From an uncultured Akkermansia sp. (GTDB lineage: Bacteria; Verrucomicrobiota; Verrucomicrobiia; Verrucomicrobiales; Akkermansiaceae): a stretch of DNA of 64,000 bases. Shown piece after piece: positions 8,267 to 17,211 of the stretch. The stretch covers positions 1 to 64,000 of the forward strand of contig CALXRG010000005.1 of assembly GCA_944390825.1 (NCBI GenBank). Direction: 5' to 3'. Within the stretch, counting starts at the first letter, position 1. Each line of letters opens with the position of its first letter. Under the pieces are notes generated by a model. It had not been told where the DNA came from, did not search any database, and saw only the letters and a program-made list of their open reading frames with translations. The translations under genes were made by a program, and so were the position numbers.

Positions 8267-8575
8267 ATGCAAAGCCCGAAAATCCGCATTCGTCTCCGTG
8301 CCTTTGACAACCGCGCGATCGACCGTTCCGCTTCCGAAATCGTCGAGACCGCCAAGCGCACAGGCGCCAAGGTAGCCGGTCCGATTCCTTTGCCGACTCG
8401 CATCGAGAAGTTCTCTGTGAACCGCTCGGTACATGTTAACAAGAAATCTGCCGACCAGTTCGAAATCCGCACCCACAAGCGCGTGCTTGACATCGTCGAG
8501 CCGACCTCGCGCACGGTGGAAGAGCTCAAGAAGCTCAACCTGCCCGCCGGTGTGGACATCACCATCAAGATCTAA
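8267..8575 (+). CDS. rpsJ: 30S ribosomal protein S10
   Basis: S10 is part of the 30S head and, with NusB, of antitermination complexes. The 102 residues contain the family blocks [36 protein letters not shown] and [15 protein letters not shown]. It is normally the first gene of the S10 operon; here it follows fusA by 37 nt with no promoter evident, so it is probably co-transcribed with the str genes. Confidence 0.98.
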   Translation: MQSPKIRIRLRAFDNRAIDRSASEIVETAKRTGAKVAGPIPLPTRIEKFSVNRSVHVNKKSADQFEIRTHKRVLDIVEPTSRTVEELKKLNLPAGVDITIKI

Positions 8576-8628
8576 TCGCCCTGAGGCAAGGATCCTATTA
8601 AGAACCCTCAACACAGATTTTACGTAAC

Positions 8629-9273
8629 ATGTCTTTAGGACTTATTGGTAAGAAGGTTGGCATGACCCGCGTCTTCAACCAGGAGACCGGCGCCATGATC
8701 CCTGTCACCGTCATCGACGTGACCGGCAACACCTACGGCCAGATCAAGACGGCAGAGAAGGACGGCTACACCGCCATCCAGGTCGCCTTTGACGCCCAGA
8801 AGGAGAGCCGCCTCTCCAAGCCGGTAGCCGGTCACTTCAAGAAACTCGGCATCGCTCCCGCCAAGCTCCTCAAGGAGTTCCGCGTGGAGGCTTCCGAGCT
8901 GCCCGCCGAGGGCGCAGCCCATCCCGGCTGCGAGCTCTTCGCGGAAGGCGCCTGGGTCGACGTGATCGGCACGTCCAAGGGCAAGGGCTTCCAGGGTGTT
9001 ATGCGTCGCCATAACTTCCAGGGCTCCCCGGCCACCCACGGCTCCATGATGCACCGCCGCACCGGTGGTGTAGGTGCCTGCGCCACCCCCTCCCGCGTCT
9101 GGAAGGGCCAGAAGATGCCCGGTCACATGGGCAACGAGCGCAAGACTGTCCAGAACCTGAAAGTCGTTCAGGTGCGCAAGGACGACAACGTGATCCTGGT
9201 CTCCGGCCCCGTGCCCGGTGCCAAGGGCTCCTACGTTGTGATCCGTCCCGCCAAGAAGAAGAACGGTAAATAA
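8629..9273 (+). CDS. rplC: 50S ribosomal protein L3
   Basis: L3 is an early-assembly protein whose long loop reaches the peptidyl-transferase centre. The 214 residues begin MSLGLIGKKVGMTRVF and contain the loop signature FQGSPATHGSMMHRRTGGVG, including the Gln that is N5-methylated in some bacteria, then GQKMPGHMGNE. Standard S10-operon position and length. Confidence 0.98.
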   Translation: MSLGLIGKKVGMTRVFNQETGAMIPVTVIDVTGNTYGQIKTAEKDGYTAIQVAFDAQKESRLSKPVAGHFKKLGIAPAKLLKEFRVEASELPAEGAAHPGCELFAEGAWVDVIGTSKGKGFQGVMRRHNFQGSPATHGSMMHRRTGGVGACATPSRVWKGQKMPGHMGNERKTVQNLKVVQVRKDDNVILVSGPVPGAKGSYVVIRPAKKKNGK

Positions 9274-9301
9274 GACAACCACGAACTAGGAGAACCTATC
9301 T

Positions 9302-9910
9302 ATGTCCGCTACAGAATTTACGCTTGAGGCCGCCAACGCCGCCAACATCGTGACGGTGGGGCCCGAGAAAGGCAGCCAGGCCGTCCATGACCTCGTGACC
9401 GCCTACCGCGCCAACCGCCGCACCGGCTCCGCCAACACCAAGACCCGTGGCGAAGTCTCCGGCAACAACCGCAAGATGTTCCGCCAGAAAGGCACCGGTA
9501 ACGCCCGTCACGGCGACCACCGCGCCCCGATCTTCGTCGGTGGCGGCGTGGTCTTCGGCCCGCGTCCCTGCGACTACAGCAAGAAGGTGAACAAATCCAC
9601 CCGCAAGCTGGCCCTGCGCCGCGTGCTCGGTGACATCATCGCCGGTGGCAAGGTTGTATCCGTTCCTTCCTTCAGCATCGAAGACGGCAAGACCAAGAGC
9701 TTTGTCGCCGCTGTCTCCGGCATCGCTGAGGGCAAGAAGATCCTCATCATTGCCGATTCCTTCGACGAGAAGACCATGCTCGCCGGCCGCAACGTGGCCG
9801 ACGTCCTGCTCATGAGCGCCGCAGAGGTGAACGTGGAGCAACTCCTCAATGCCAACAAGGTCGTACTCGTTGAATCCGCCCTTGAAACCATCGCCAACCG
9901 CACCAAGTAA
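9302..9910 (+). CDS. rplD: 50S ribosomal protein L4
   Basis: L4 lines the exit tunnel. The 202 residues contain [19 protein letters not shown] and [22 protein letters not shown], the conserved tunnel loop. In many bacteria L4 represses its own operon, but no matching leader was identified here. AGGAG at about 12 nt before the ATG is one of the few Shine-Dalgarno-like sites in the cluster. rplW begins 3 nt after its stop. Confidence 0.98.
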   Translation: MSATEFTLEAANAANIVTVGPEKGSQAVHDLVTAYRANRRTGSANTKTRGEVSGNNRKMFRQKGTGNARHGDHRAPIFVGGGVVFGPRPCDYSKKVNKSTRKLALRRVLGDIIAGGKVVSVPSFSIEDGKTKSFVAAVSGIAEGKKILIIADSFDEKTMLAGRNVADVLLMSAAEVNVEQLLNANKVVLVESALETIANRTK

Positions 9911-9912
9911 CC

Positions 9913-10197
9913 ATGAACGACATCTACGACGTTATCCGCAAGCCCCGCGTGTCCGAGAAGGCCACAGTACTTCACGAGAGCACCGGCGAGCTCGTACTTG
10001 AAGTGGCGGTCAAGGCCACTAAGATTGAAATCAAGCAGGCCGTGCAGAAGGCCCTCGGCAAGAAGGTTGCTTCCGTCCGCACCGCTAACTACGACGGCAA
10101 GGAGCGCCGCAAGCGCACCAAAGATGCCGGCACCGCCCCCGCCTGGAAAAAGGCCTACGTGCGGCTCGCCGCAGGTGAGAGCCTCGACCTTGTCTAA
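9913..10197 (+). CDS. rplW: 50S ribosomal protein L23
   Basis: L23 sits at the tunnel exit and docks trigger factor and SRP. The 94 residues contain VIRKPRVSEKAT, KIEIKQAVQKALGKKVASVRT and the C-terminal WKKAYVRLA. It starts 3 nt after the rplD stop, so translational coupling is likely. Confidence 0.97.
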   Translation: MNDIYDVIRKPRVSEKATVLHESTGELVLEVAVKATKIEIKQAVQKALGKKVASVRTANYDGKERRKRTKDAGTAPAWKKAYVRLAAGESLDLV

Positions 10198-10223
10198 TGC
10201 GAACCCCTAAAACGTAAGCTATC

Positions 10224-11057
10224 ATGTCCCTCAAGTCATTCAAGCCTACCACTCCGTCCAACCGCTACAAGGTTCTGCCCGCGTTTGACGAGATCACCAA
10301 GAGCAAGCCGGAGAAGAGCCTGCTCTCTCCCCTTCGCAAGAGCGGCGGCCGCAACAACAACGGCCGCATCACCACCCGCCACATCGGCGGCGGCCACAAG
10401 CAGCACTACCGCCTGGTCGACTTCCGCCGCACCAAGACGGAACCCGCCACCGTGCTCGCCATCGAATACGATCCGAACCGCACCTGCCGCATCGCGCTCG
10501 TGCAGTACACCGACGGCACCAAGAGCTACATCCTGGCTCCTGTTGGTCTTACTGTCGGCATGACCGTCCAGGCCGGTGAGAACGTTGCCCCCAAGGTCGG
10601 CAACGCCATGCCGCTCAAGAGCGTGCCCCTGGGCACCGCCATCCACAACATCGAAGTTCGCCCCGGCACCGGTGGCAAAATCGCCCGCTCCGCCGGCCAG
10701 CAGGCCGTGCTCTCCAACCGCGACGGCGAGTATGCCCTTGTGAAGATGCCCTCCGGCGAAATCCGCAAGTTCCGTGTTGACTGCTACTGCACCATTGGTC
10801 AGGTTGGCAACACGCAGCACATGAACGAATCCTCCGGCAAAGCCGGCCGCACCCGCTGGATGGGCATCCGCCCGACCGTGCGCGGTATGTGCATGAACCC
10901 CGTCGACCACCCCAACGGTGGTGGTGAGGGTAAATCCAAGTCCGGCGGTGGCCGCCAGCACCTCAAGTCCCCCTGGGGTCACGTCAAGGGTCAGAAGACC
11001 CGCCGCCTCCGCAAGCCGACCGACACCTTCATCGTGCAGCGCCGCAAGTCCAAGTAA
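10224..11057 (+). CDS. rplB: 50S ribosomal protein L2
   Basis: L2 is needed for subunit association and peptidyl-transferase activity. The 277 residues carry [21 protein letters not shown] near the N-terminus and [19 protein letters not shown], with the conserved His of the catalytic-centre region, near the C-terminus. Standard length and operon position. Confidence 0.98.
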   Translation: MSLKSFKPTTPSNRYKVLPAFDEITKSKPEKSLLSPLRKSGGRNNNGRITTRHIGGGHKQHYRLVDFRRTKTEPATVLAIEYDPNRTCRIALVQYTDGTKSYILAPVGLTVGMTVQAGENVAPKVGNAMPLKSVPLGTAIHNIEVRPGTGGKIARSAGQQAVLSNRDGEYALVKMPSGEIRKFRVDCYCTIGQVGNTQHMNESSGKAGRTRWMGIRPTVRGMCMNPVDHPNGGGEGKSKSGGGRQHLKSPWGHVKGQKTRRLRKPTDTFIVQRRKSK

Positions 11058-11084
11058 ACCTAACCTTCAACACAATATCATACA

Positions 11085-11354
11085 ATGGGACGTTCCCTCA
11101 AAAAAGGACCCTTCGTTAGCCAGCCTCTACTCGATAAGGTTGACGCCCAGCTTCAGAGTGGCGACCGCAAGCCGATTAAGACCTGGAGCCGTGCCTCCAT
11201 GGTCATTCCGGACTTCGTCGGTCTGACCTTCCTCGTGCACTGCGGCAAGAGCTTTGCCACGGTGTACGTGACAGAGAACATGGTCGGCCACAAGCTTGGT
11301 GAGTTCGCACCGACGCGCATCTTCAAGGCGCACGGCGGCATCGGCAAGAAGTAA
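11085..11354 (+). CDS. rpsS: 30S ribosomal protein S19
   Basis: S19 is a 30S head protein that contacts 16S rRNA with S13. The 89 residues start [11 protein letters not shown] and contain [19 protein letters not shown] and [13 protein letters not shown]. In most bacteria rplV follows directly; here a foreign-looking exported-protein gene intervenes. Confidence 0.98.
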   Translation: MGRSLKKGPFVSQPLLDKVDAQLQSGDRKPIKTWSRASMVIPDFVGLTFLVHCGKSFATVYVTENMVGHKLGEFAPTRIFKAHGGIGKK

Positions 11355-11379
11355 TACCACCAACTGATCTCAATCAACC

Positions 11380-12096
11380 ATGCCCGCCCTCCGTCGCATC
11401 ACCTGCCAGCTTGCCCCGGCGATCCTCGCCCTGGGGGCAGTGGCCGGCGCTGCGGAGGAGACCGCGGCTGGTTCGGACAAAGCCAAAATCGCTTCGCTGG
11501 AGCGTCAGCTCACCACCCTGCGTGAGAGCTACGCCATGGCACGCGCCGATGCCGATGCGGCCCGCAAGCAGGTGCAGGAAATCCGCGCCCGCCTGGAAGC
11601 CCTCGGCAGCGGTGCCCTCGGTGAGGGGGAAGAGCGGCTGATCGAGGCGGTCTCCCAACTGGAGGCCTCCCGCCGGCAACTCCAGGAAACACGCCAGAGT
11701 GTCCTGCGCCTCACCGCCGCCATGAACGCCTACATCCAAAGCGCCCTCAGTGAGGACGCCGAGGCCCGCATGCAGCTCGAAGCCGCCATGCGGGACATGG
11801 AGGTAACCCTCGGGTTGCGCGCCATGCCTCAGGATGAGCTCGCCGGCACGGTGGATGATGCCACGATCCTGAGCATCGACTCAGAATCCGGCCTCATCGT
11901 CATCAACGCCGGGCGCGATGCCAAAGTCATGGTGGGCATGCCCATGCTCATCACGCGCGGCACCCAGCAAATCGCCGAAGCGGTTGTCACCGACGTACGC
12001 AAAAAAGTCGCCGGGCTGCTGGTGCGCAAGCACCTCAACCCAGCACTCAAAATAGACGTCGGCGACCATGCGTCCGTGACATCAACCACATACTAA
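11380..12096 (+). CDS. exported coiled-coil protein of unknown function inserted in the S10 operon
   Basis: I do not recognise the family. The 238-residue protein begins with a basic start and a hydrophobic stretch ending AGAAEE (residues 1-25), a probable signal peptide, so it should work in the periplasm or at the membrane. Residues 33-150 are charged, Gln/Ala/Leu-rich coiled coil. Residues 160-235 look like a small beta-rich domain (ILSIDSESGLIVINAGRDAK, VGMPMLITRG, AEAVVTDVRKKVAGLLV) resembling the SH3-like C-terminal repeats common in exported Verrucomicrobiota/Planctomycetota proteins. It lies 25 nt after rpsS and 23 nt before rplV on the same strand, so it should be co-transcribed with the ribosomal genes. 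Codon use matches its neighbours, which argues against a recent arrival. Confidence 0.85.
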   Translation: MPALRRITCQLAPAILALGAVAGAAEETAAGSDKAKIASLERQLTTLRESYAMARADADAARKQVQEIRARLEALGSGALGEGEERLIEAVSQLEASRRQLQETRQSVLRLTAAMNAYIQSALSEDAEARMQLEAAMRDMEVTLGLRAMPQDELAGTVDDATILSIDSESGLIVINAGRDAKVMVGMPMLITRGTQQIAEAVVTDVRKKVAGLLVRKHLNPALKIDVGDHASVTSTTY

Positions 12097-12119
12097 ATTC
12101 TTCAACAAATACCGAAACA

Positions 12120-12458
12120 ATGGAAGTGAAAGCAGTATACAAAAATGCACGCATCTCTGCGAAGAAGATGCGCGACGTAGCCGCCGCCGTCCAGGGCATG
12201 CCTGTCTCGCAGGCGACCGACGTGCTGAGCTACTCCCCGAAGAAGGGCGCCTACCTCCTCAATAAGACGCTCAAAGCCGCCGTCGCCAATGCGGAGAACA
12301 ACAACGGCCTTGCCGCCGATGAGCTCGTGCTCAAGAGCGTCATGGTCGACGAAGGACCCACCTTCCGCCGCACGATGGCCCGCGCCCGCGGATCCGCCAA
12401 CATGATCCGCAAGCGCACCTCCCACATCACCATCATCCTCGCCAACGTTCAGGCATAA
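12120..12458 (+). CDS. rplV: 50S ribosomal protein L22
   Basis: L22 lines the exit tunnel opposite L4 and is a known site of macrolide resistance changes. The 112 residues contain [20 protein letters not shown] and the C-terminal tunnel hairpin [21 protein letters not shown], followed by TSHITIIL. It resumes the S10 order after the inserted exported-protein gene. Confidence 0.98.
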   Translation: MEVKAVYKNARISAKKMRDVAAAVQGMPVSQATDVLSYSPKKGAYLLNKTLKAAVANAENNNGLAADELVLKSVMVDEGPTFRRTMARARGSANMIRKRTSHITIILANVQA

Positions 12459-12481
12459 CCCTCACAAAACTACATAACACT

Positions 12482-13216
<735 letters not shown>

Positions 13217-13249
13217 TCCACGAACCCTCAACACAAAGGAGAATAAGAT

Positions 13250-13684
13250 ATGCCTTTAATGCCAAAACGAGTCAAGGGTAACCTCCGCAAGATGCACCGC
13301 GGCAACCGCGGCGGCAACGCCACCAGCGGAGACTATGTTGCCTTCGGTGAATACGGCCTGCAGGTCCTCACCCGCGGCTGGGTCACCAACAACCAGATCG
13401 AAGCCTGCCGTATCGCCATCAACCGCTACCTGCGCCGCCGCGGCCGCGTCTTCATCCGCATCTTCCCGCAGAAGTCCTTCACCAAGCGCCCGCCGGACAC
13501 CCGTATGGGTAAGGGCAAGGGTGCTGTCGAGGGCTGGGTAGCCGTCTGCCGTCCCGGCAACATCATGTTTGAAGTCGGCGGCGTGACCGAATCCGCAGCC
13601 CGCGAAGCACTTCGCCTCGCCTCCAACAAGCTCGGCATCCGCACGCGCTTCGTTTATCGCCAGGGTCTTGATCCCCAGGCCTAA
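13250..13684 (+). CDS. rplP: 50S ribosomal protein L16
   Basis: L16 helps place tRNAs in the A and P sites. The 144 residues contain [40 protein letters not shown] and [20 protein letters not shown] true Shine-Dalgarno AAGGAG 8 nt upstream favours ATG 13250 over the in-frame ATG 13259, giving an MPLMPKR start. Confidence 0.97.
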   Translation: MPLMPKRVKGNLRKMHRGNRGGNATSGDYVAFGEYGLQVLTRGWVTNNQIEACRIAINRYLRRRGRVFIRIFPQKSFTKRPPDTRMGKGKGAVEGWVAVCRPGNIMFEVGGVTESAAREALRLASNKLGIRTRFVYRQGLDPQA

Positions 13685-13715
13685 CCAGTAATACAACACC
13701 GAACACACTACTATT

Positions 13716-13925
13716 ATGCCTGTCAAGAAAGCCAAAGACTTCCGCGGTATGCCCGCCAAGGAGCTTGCCGCCCACATCAGGAGCCTGCGCGAGGAGCTCT
13801 TCCAGCTCCGCCTTCAGCACGCCACCGGCCAGCTGGAGAACAACCAGCGCATGCGCATCGTCCGCAAAGAACTCGCCTGCGCCCTCACTGTCCAGGGCGA
13901 AGGCAGCAACCCCGAGGCCAAGTAA
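13716..13925 (+). CDS. rpmC: 50S ribosomal protein L29
   Basis: L29 is a small tunnel-exit protein beside L23. The 69 residues match the family: MPAKELAAHIRSLREELFQLRLQHATGQLENNQRMR followed by IVRKELA. It sits in the standard rplP-rpmC-rpsQ order. Confidence 0.96.
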   Translation: MPVKKAKDFRGMPAKELAAHIRSLREELFQLRLQHATGQLENNQRMRIVRKELACALTVQGEGSNPEAK

Positions 13926-13946
13926 CTGCGAACCCCAAAGGATATC

Positions 13947-14219
13947 ATGAGCGAAGAAACCACTACGACCAAGCCCCAGGGCCTTCGTAAGACCCGCGTC
14001 GGCGTTGTTGTCTCCACCAAGATGAGCAAGACCATCGTCGTGGAGTACGTTGCCCGTGTGCCGCACCCCATCTTCAAGAAGATCGTTAAGAAGAGCAAGA
14101 AATTCTATGCTCACGACGAGAATGAGACCGCCAAGGTCGGCGACAAGGTGCGCATCCGCGAAACCCGCCCGCTCTCCGCGCTCAAGCGCTGGGAGCTCGT
14201 GGAAATCATCAAACACTAA
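13947..14219 (+). CDS. rpsQ: 30S ribosomal protein S17
   Basis: S17 is an early-binding OB-fold 30S protein. The 90 residues contain [40 protein letters not shown] and [19 protein letters not shown], typical of S17, with a short Thr-rich N-terminal extension. AAAGGA before the ATG is a weak Shine-Dalgarno. Confidence 0.97.
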   Translation: MSEETTTTKPQGLRKTRVGVVVSTKMSKTIVVEYVARVPHPIFKKIVKKSKKFYAHDENETAKVGDKVRIRETRPLSALKRWELVEIIKH

Positions 14220-14241
14220 ACCGGAAAGGACATCATTAACC

Positions 14242-14607
14242 ATGCTCCAGATGGAATCCCTCGTACAGGTCGCCGACAACACCGGCGCCCGCACCGCCAA
14301 GATGATCGGCGTGATCGGCAAAGCCACCGACCAGGCCCACATCGGCGACATCATCACCTGCCACATCCGTGAGTCCATCCCCACCGCCTCGGTGAAGAAG
14401 GGCTCCGTCGTCAAGGCAGTCGTCGTCCGCACCGCCGCCCCCATCCGCCGTGATGACGGCTCCGTGCTGCGCTTCGACTCCAACGCCGTCGTGGTGATCG
14501 ACAAGGACAACAACCCGCGCGGTACCCGTATCTTCGGGCCCGTCGCCCGCGAACTTCGTGAAAAAGGCTTCATGAAGATCGTGTCCCTTGCCCCCGAAGT
14601 GCTCTAA
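14242..14607 (+). CDS. rplN: 50S ribosomal protein L14
   Basis: L14 forms inter-subunit bridges. The 121-residue frame from ATG 14242 starts [17 protein letters not shown], the family start, and ends VSLAPEVL. A longer in-frame reading from 14050 only overlaps rpsQ and is not credible. It is the last ribosomal gene here: rplX and rplE, which usually follow, are absent, and a long hairpin comes next. Confidence 0.97.
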   Translation: MLQMESLVQVADNTGARTAKMIGVIGKATDQAHIGDIITCHIRESIPTASVKKGSVVKAVVVRTAAPIRRDDGSVLRFDSNAVVVIDKDNNPRGTRIFGPVARELREKGFMKIVSLAPEVL

Positions 14608-14614
14608 CGCACCC

Positions 14615-14705
14615 GGCGCCGCGAGGCGCCACCCCGGGAAGGGTATTTGTTGAAGAATCACTTCCCCCCCAAAACAGGCCGGCAGCATCCCGCTGCCGGC
14701 CTGTT
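14615..14705 (+). terminator. hairpins ending the ribosomal cluster
   Basis: A GGCGCC/GGCGCC hairpin (14615-14630) is followed by a perfect 14-bp stem with arms AACAGGCCGGCAGC (14673-14686) and GCTGCCGGCCTGTT (14692-14705) and a 5-nt loop. No T tract follows, so termination may need Rho or the hairpin may only stabilise the mRNA 3' end. Confidence 0.6.
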
Positions 14706-14714
14706 GCGTACCCA

Positions 14715-14835
14715 GCACCCCAGTGCTCGGCGCACCCCAGTACTCGGCGCACCCTCGTACGGCTCACTCCCGACCGGCCTGCTCCCGCACGGTCATCTCC
14801 CACACGGTCATCTCCCACACACGAGCATCTCCACC
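14715..14835 (+). repeat. intergenic tandem repeats of 17-nt then 15-nt period
   Basis: Two and a half 17-nt units (first GCACCCCAGTGCTCGGC at 14715, next at 14732) pass into 15-nt units at 14761, 14776, 14791 and 14806. The last two are identical (GGTCATCTCCCACAC), and a decayed fifth runs to 14835. No gene is supported in the 14608-15088 gap; it holds the hairpins, these repeats and the prfB promoter. Confidence 0.88.
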
Positions 14836-15050
14836 ACCCTGGCCACCACGCACGAGGCGCAAAACCGCATGTTGAGCAATGACCGGGCGCCGGTAGGGGA
14901 GGCATGGGATAGAGAGACAGTTACTGGCGGAGTGGCAGATCTGAAGCCCCGCCGGGGCGTTTCTGTGCGAAGCCACCGGGATACCGAGGTTTCGTGCCGC
15001 CCGTTGCGGCCGCGGAGCGAGCGCTGAGCAGCACCCGGACGGGTTTAACG

Positions 15051-15079
15051 TTGACAAGCAGGGGGGAGGCTTGTATACT
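15051..15079 (+). promoter_or_regulatory. prfB promoter, near-leaderless
   Basis: A perfect TTGACA (15051-15056) and TATACT (15074-15079) are 17 bp apart. The -10 box ends 9 nt before the prfB ATG, so the transcript should start about 2 nt upstream of the start codon. Confidence 0.85.
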
Positions 15080-15088
15080 CGGGCGCGT

Positions 15089-16201
15089 ATGGAGAACCCG
15101 TCTACCACGATTGATCTTTCGCTGCTGGATACGGCGGCGATGCGTAGCCGTTTGACTGAGCTTGGCCGTTACCTTGACCTGGAGGGTATCGAGGCGAAGG
15201 TGGCTGAGCTGGATGCCCGCATGAGTGCTCCTGATTTCTGGGATGACCCGGCGGCCGCCCGGGCACTGATGAGTGAGGTGAATCCCCTCAAGCACCGCCT
15301 GGAGCAGTACCGCGCACTGGAGAGCAAGCTCGAGGACGTCGAGGTGGCTATCGAGATGGCACGCGAGGAGCCGGAGATGGCAGCCGAGGCCAAGCGCGAG
15401 TATGATGAGTGGTTCCGCAAGCTTCAGGAGTTCGAGTTGCTGACGCTGCTGAACGGACCGCACGACAGCGCGGGTTGCTACGTGACGATTCACGCCGGCG
15501 CCGGTGGTACGGAGGCGTGCGACTGGGCCAGTATGCTGATGCGTATGTACCTGCGCTATTGCGAGCGCCATGGTTTCCACACGGAGATCATGGAGAGTAC
15601 GGACGGCGATGAGGCCGGCATCCGCTCGGTGACGATTAAGATTGACGGTGAGTACGCCTATGGTTATCTGAAGAATGAGCGCGGTATCCACCGCCTGGTG
15701 CGGATGAGTCCGTTCGATTCCGCGGGCAAGCGTCATACGTCGTTCTGCTCGCTGGATGCGACGCCTGATATTTCCGATGATGTGGAGATTGAGGTGAAGG
15801 AGGCGGACGTCAAGATGGATACGTACCGCTCCGGCGGCAAGGGAGGCCAGAATGTGAATAAGGTGGAGACCGCCGTCCGCCTGACGCATTTACCGACGGG
15901 TATTATCGTGGCTTGCCAGACGCAGCGTTCCCAGCTCCGCAACCGCGAGGAGGCGATGCGCATGCTCAAGGCCCGCCTGATCCAGCTGGAGGAGGACCGC
16001 AAGCGCGCCGAGGCCGACCGTGAGTACTCGGAAAAGGGGGATATCGCCTGGGGTAATCAGATCCGCTCGTATGTGTTCCAGCCGTACCAGATGGTGAAGG
16101 ATTTGCGTACGGGTGTGGAGTCCGGCAATATCCAGGATGTGATGGATGGCAATATCGATGCTTACATCGAGGGGATGCTGCGCCGGAATGCCAATGCCTG
16201 A
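15089..16201 (+). CDS. prfB: peptide chain release factor 2
   Basis: RF2 terminates translation at UGA and UAA. From ATG 15089 the protein is 370 residues, with the SPF stop-recognition tripeptide (207-209) and the catalytic GGQ (252-254). An in-frame TTG at 15071 lies upstream but overlaps the -10 box, so it cannot be used by this promoter. At the place where most bacteria have the CTT TGA C programmed +1 frameshift, this gene reads CTT GAC in frame (15173-15178, Leu29-Asp30), so RF2 frameshift autoregulation is absent. trmD follows. Confidence 0.97.
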   Translation: MENPSTTIDLSLLDTAAMRSRLTELGRYLDLEGIEAKVAELDARMSAPDFWDDPAAARALMSEVNPLKHRLEQYRALESKLEDVEVAIEMAREEPEMAAEAKREYDEWFRKLQEFELLTLLNGPHDSAGCYVTIHAGAGGTEACDWASMLMRMYLRYCERHGFHTEIMESTDGDEAGIRSVTIKIDGEYAYGYLKNERGIHRLVRMSPFDSAGKRHTSFCSLDATPDISDDVEIEVKEADVKMDTYRSGGKGGQNVNKVETAVRLTHLPTGIIVACQTQRSQLRNREEAMRMLKARLIQLEEDRKRAEADREYSEKGDIAWGNQIRSYVFQPYQMVKDLRTGVESGNIQDVMDGNIDAYIEGMLRRNANA

Positions 16202-16292
16202 TGCAGGCCGTTCCCCGTGGATGGCGGCCGCCCGTCGGCCGTGTGCCGGTTGAGGGGGGACGGAGGCGCAGCAGTTGCTTTGTCAGGATACT

Positions 16293-17135
16293 ATGCTGGA
16301 GATTGATGTGCTGACGCTGTTCCCGGAGATGATTACGGGACCGCTTTCGCAGAGTATCATGGGCCGCGCGGCGGAGCAGGGATGCTTGCGGGTGCGCGCA
16401 CACCAGCTGCGCGACTGGACGCACGACAAGTACCGCCGGACGGATGATTATCTCTGCGGCGGCGGGCAGGGGATGCTGATGAAGTGCGAACCGATCTTCG
16501 AGGCCATCGAGGAGTTGCGCCGGGAGCATACCCAGGTGATTCTGATGACGCCGCAGGGCCGGGTGTTCTGCCAGGCGATGGCGCAGGAGCTTGCGGCCCC
16601 CTGTATGGATGGCGGTGATGCTCATTATATCGTGCTTTGCGGTCACTACGAGGGAGTGGATCAGCGGGTGATTGATACGCTGGTGGATCGTGAGATTTCG
16701 ATTGGCGATTATATCCTGACCAATGGGGCGATCGCGGCGGTGGTGCTGATAGATGCGGTGGCCCGTCTGCTGCCCGGAGCGCTGGGCAATGCACTGAGCA
16801 GTCAGGAGGAGTCGTTCGCTGATGGCTTGCTGGAGGCCCCGGCGTATACGAAGCCGAATGTATACCGCGGGATGGAGGTGCCGGCGGTCTTCCTGTCGGG
16901 CAATCACCAGGCGATTGCAGAGTGGCGCATGGAGCAGGCCCTGCGCCGTACTCGTGAGAACCGCCCCGATCTTTATGAGGCTTGGGTGGCGGCTCACCCG
17001 GAGTATTTCCAAAAGAAGCGCCGCAAGGTGCGCCAGACTGCGTATAAGCCCCGGCCTCAGGCCGCTGCGGAGCACGGTGAGGGTGGTGAGCCTTCCCCCG
17101 GGGCCGATGGAGGCGGGCCTGAGGAAGCCCGCTGA
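16293..17135 (+). CDS. trmD: tRNA (guanine-N1)-methyltransferase
   Basis: TrmD makes m1G37 in tRNAs and so prevents frameshifting. The 280-residue protein shows the SPOUT knot and substrate motifs: IDVLTLFPEMI, DDYLCGGGQGMLMK, VLCGHYEGVDQRV and EISIGDYILTNGAIAAVV, then YTKPNVYRGMEVPAVFLSGNH. ATG 16293 (MLEIDVLTLFPEM) is the family-like start; a TTG 18 nt upstream is unlikely. The Pro/Gly-rich tail after residue 240 is longer than usual. It follows prfB by 91 nt rather than lying in the usual rpsP-rimM-trmD-rplS operon. Confidence 0.96.
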   Translation: MLEIDVLTLFPEMITGPLSQSIMGRAAEQGCLRVRAHQLRDWTHDKYRRTDDYLCGGGQGMLMKCEPIFEAIEELRREHTQVILMTPQGRVFCQAMAQELAAPCMDGGDAHYIVLCGHYEGVDQRVIDTLVDREISIGDYILTNGAIAAVVLIDAVARLLPGALGNALSSQEESFADGLLEAPAYTKPNVYRGMEVPAVFLSGNHQAIAEWRMEQALRRTRENRPDLYEAWVAAHPEYFQKKRRKVRQTAYKPRPQAAAEHGEGGEPSPGADGGGPEEAR

Positions 17136-17211
17136 GGCGTCTGCGCCGCATGCTCCGGATGGTTCCCGGGGAAGCGTATAGGCCGCCGCGGGGCTTGCGT
17201 GGTATGGCGGG

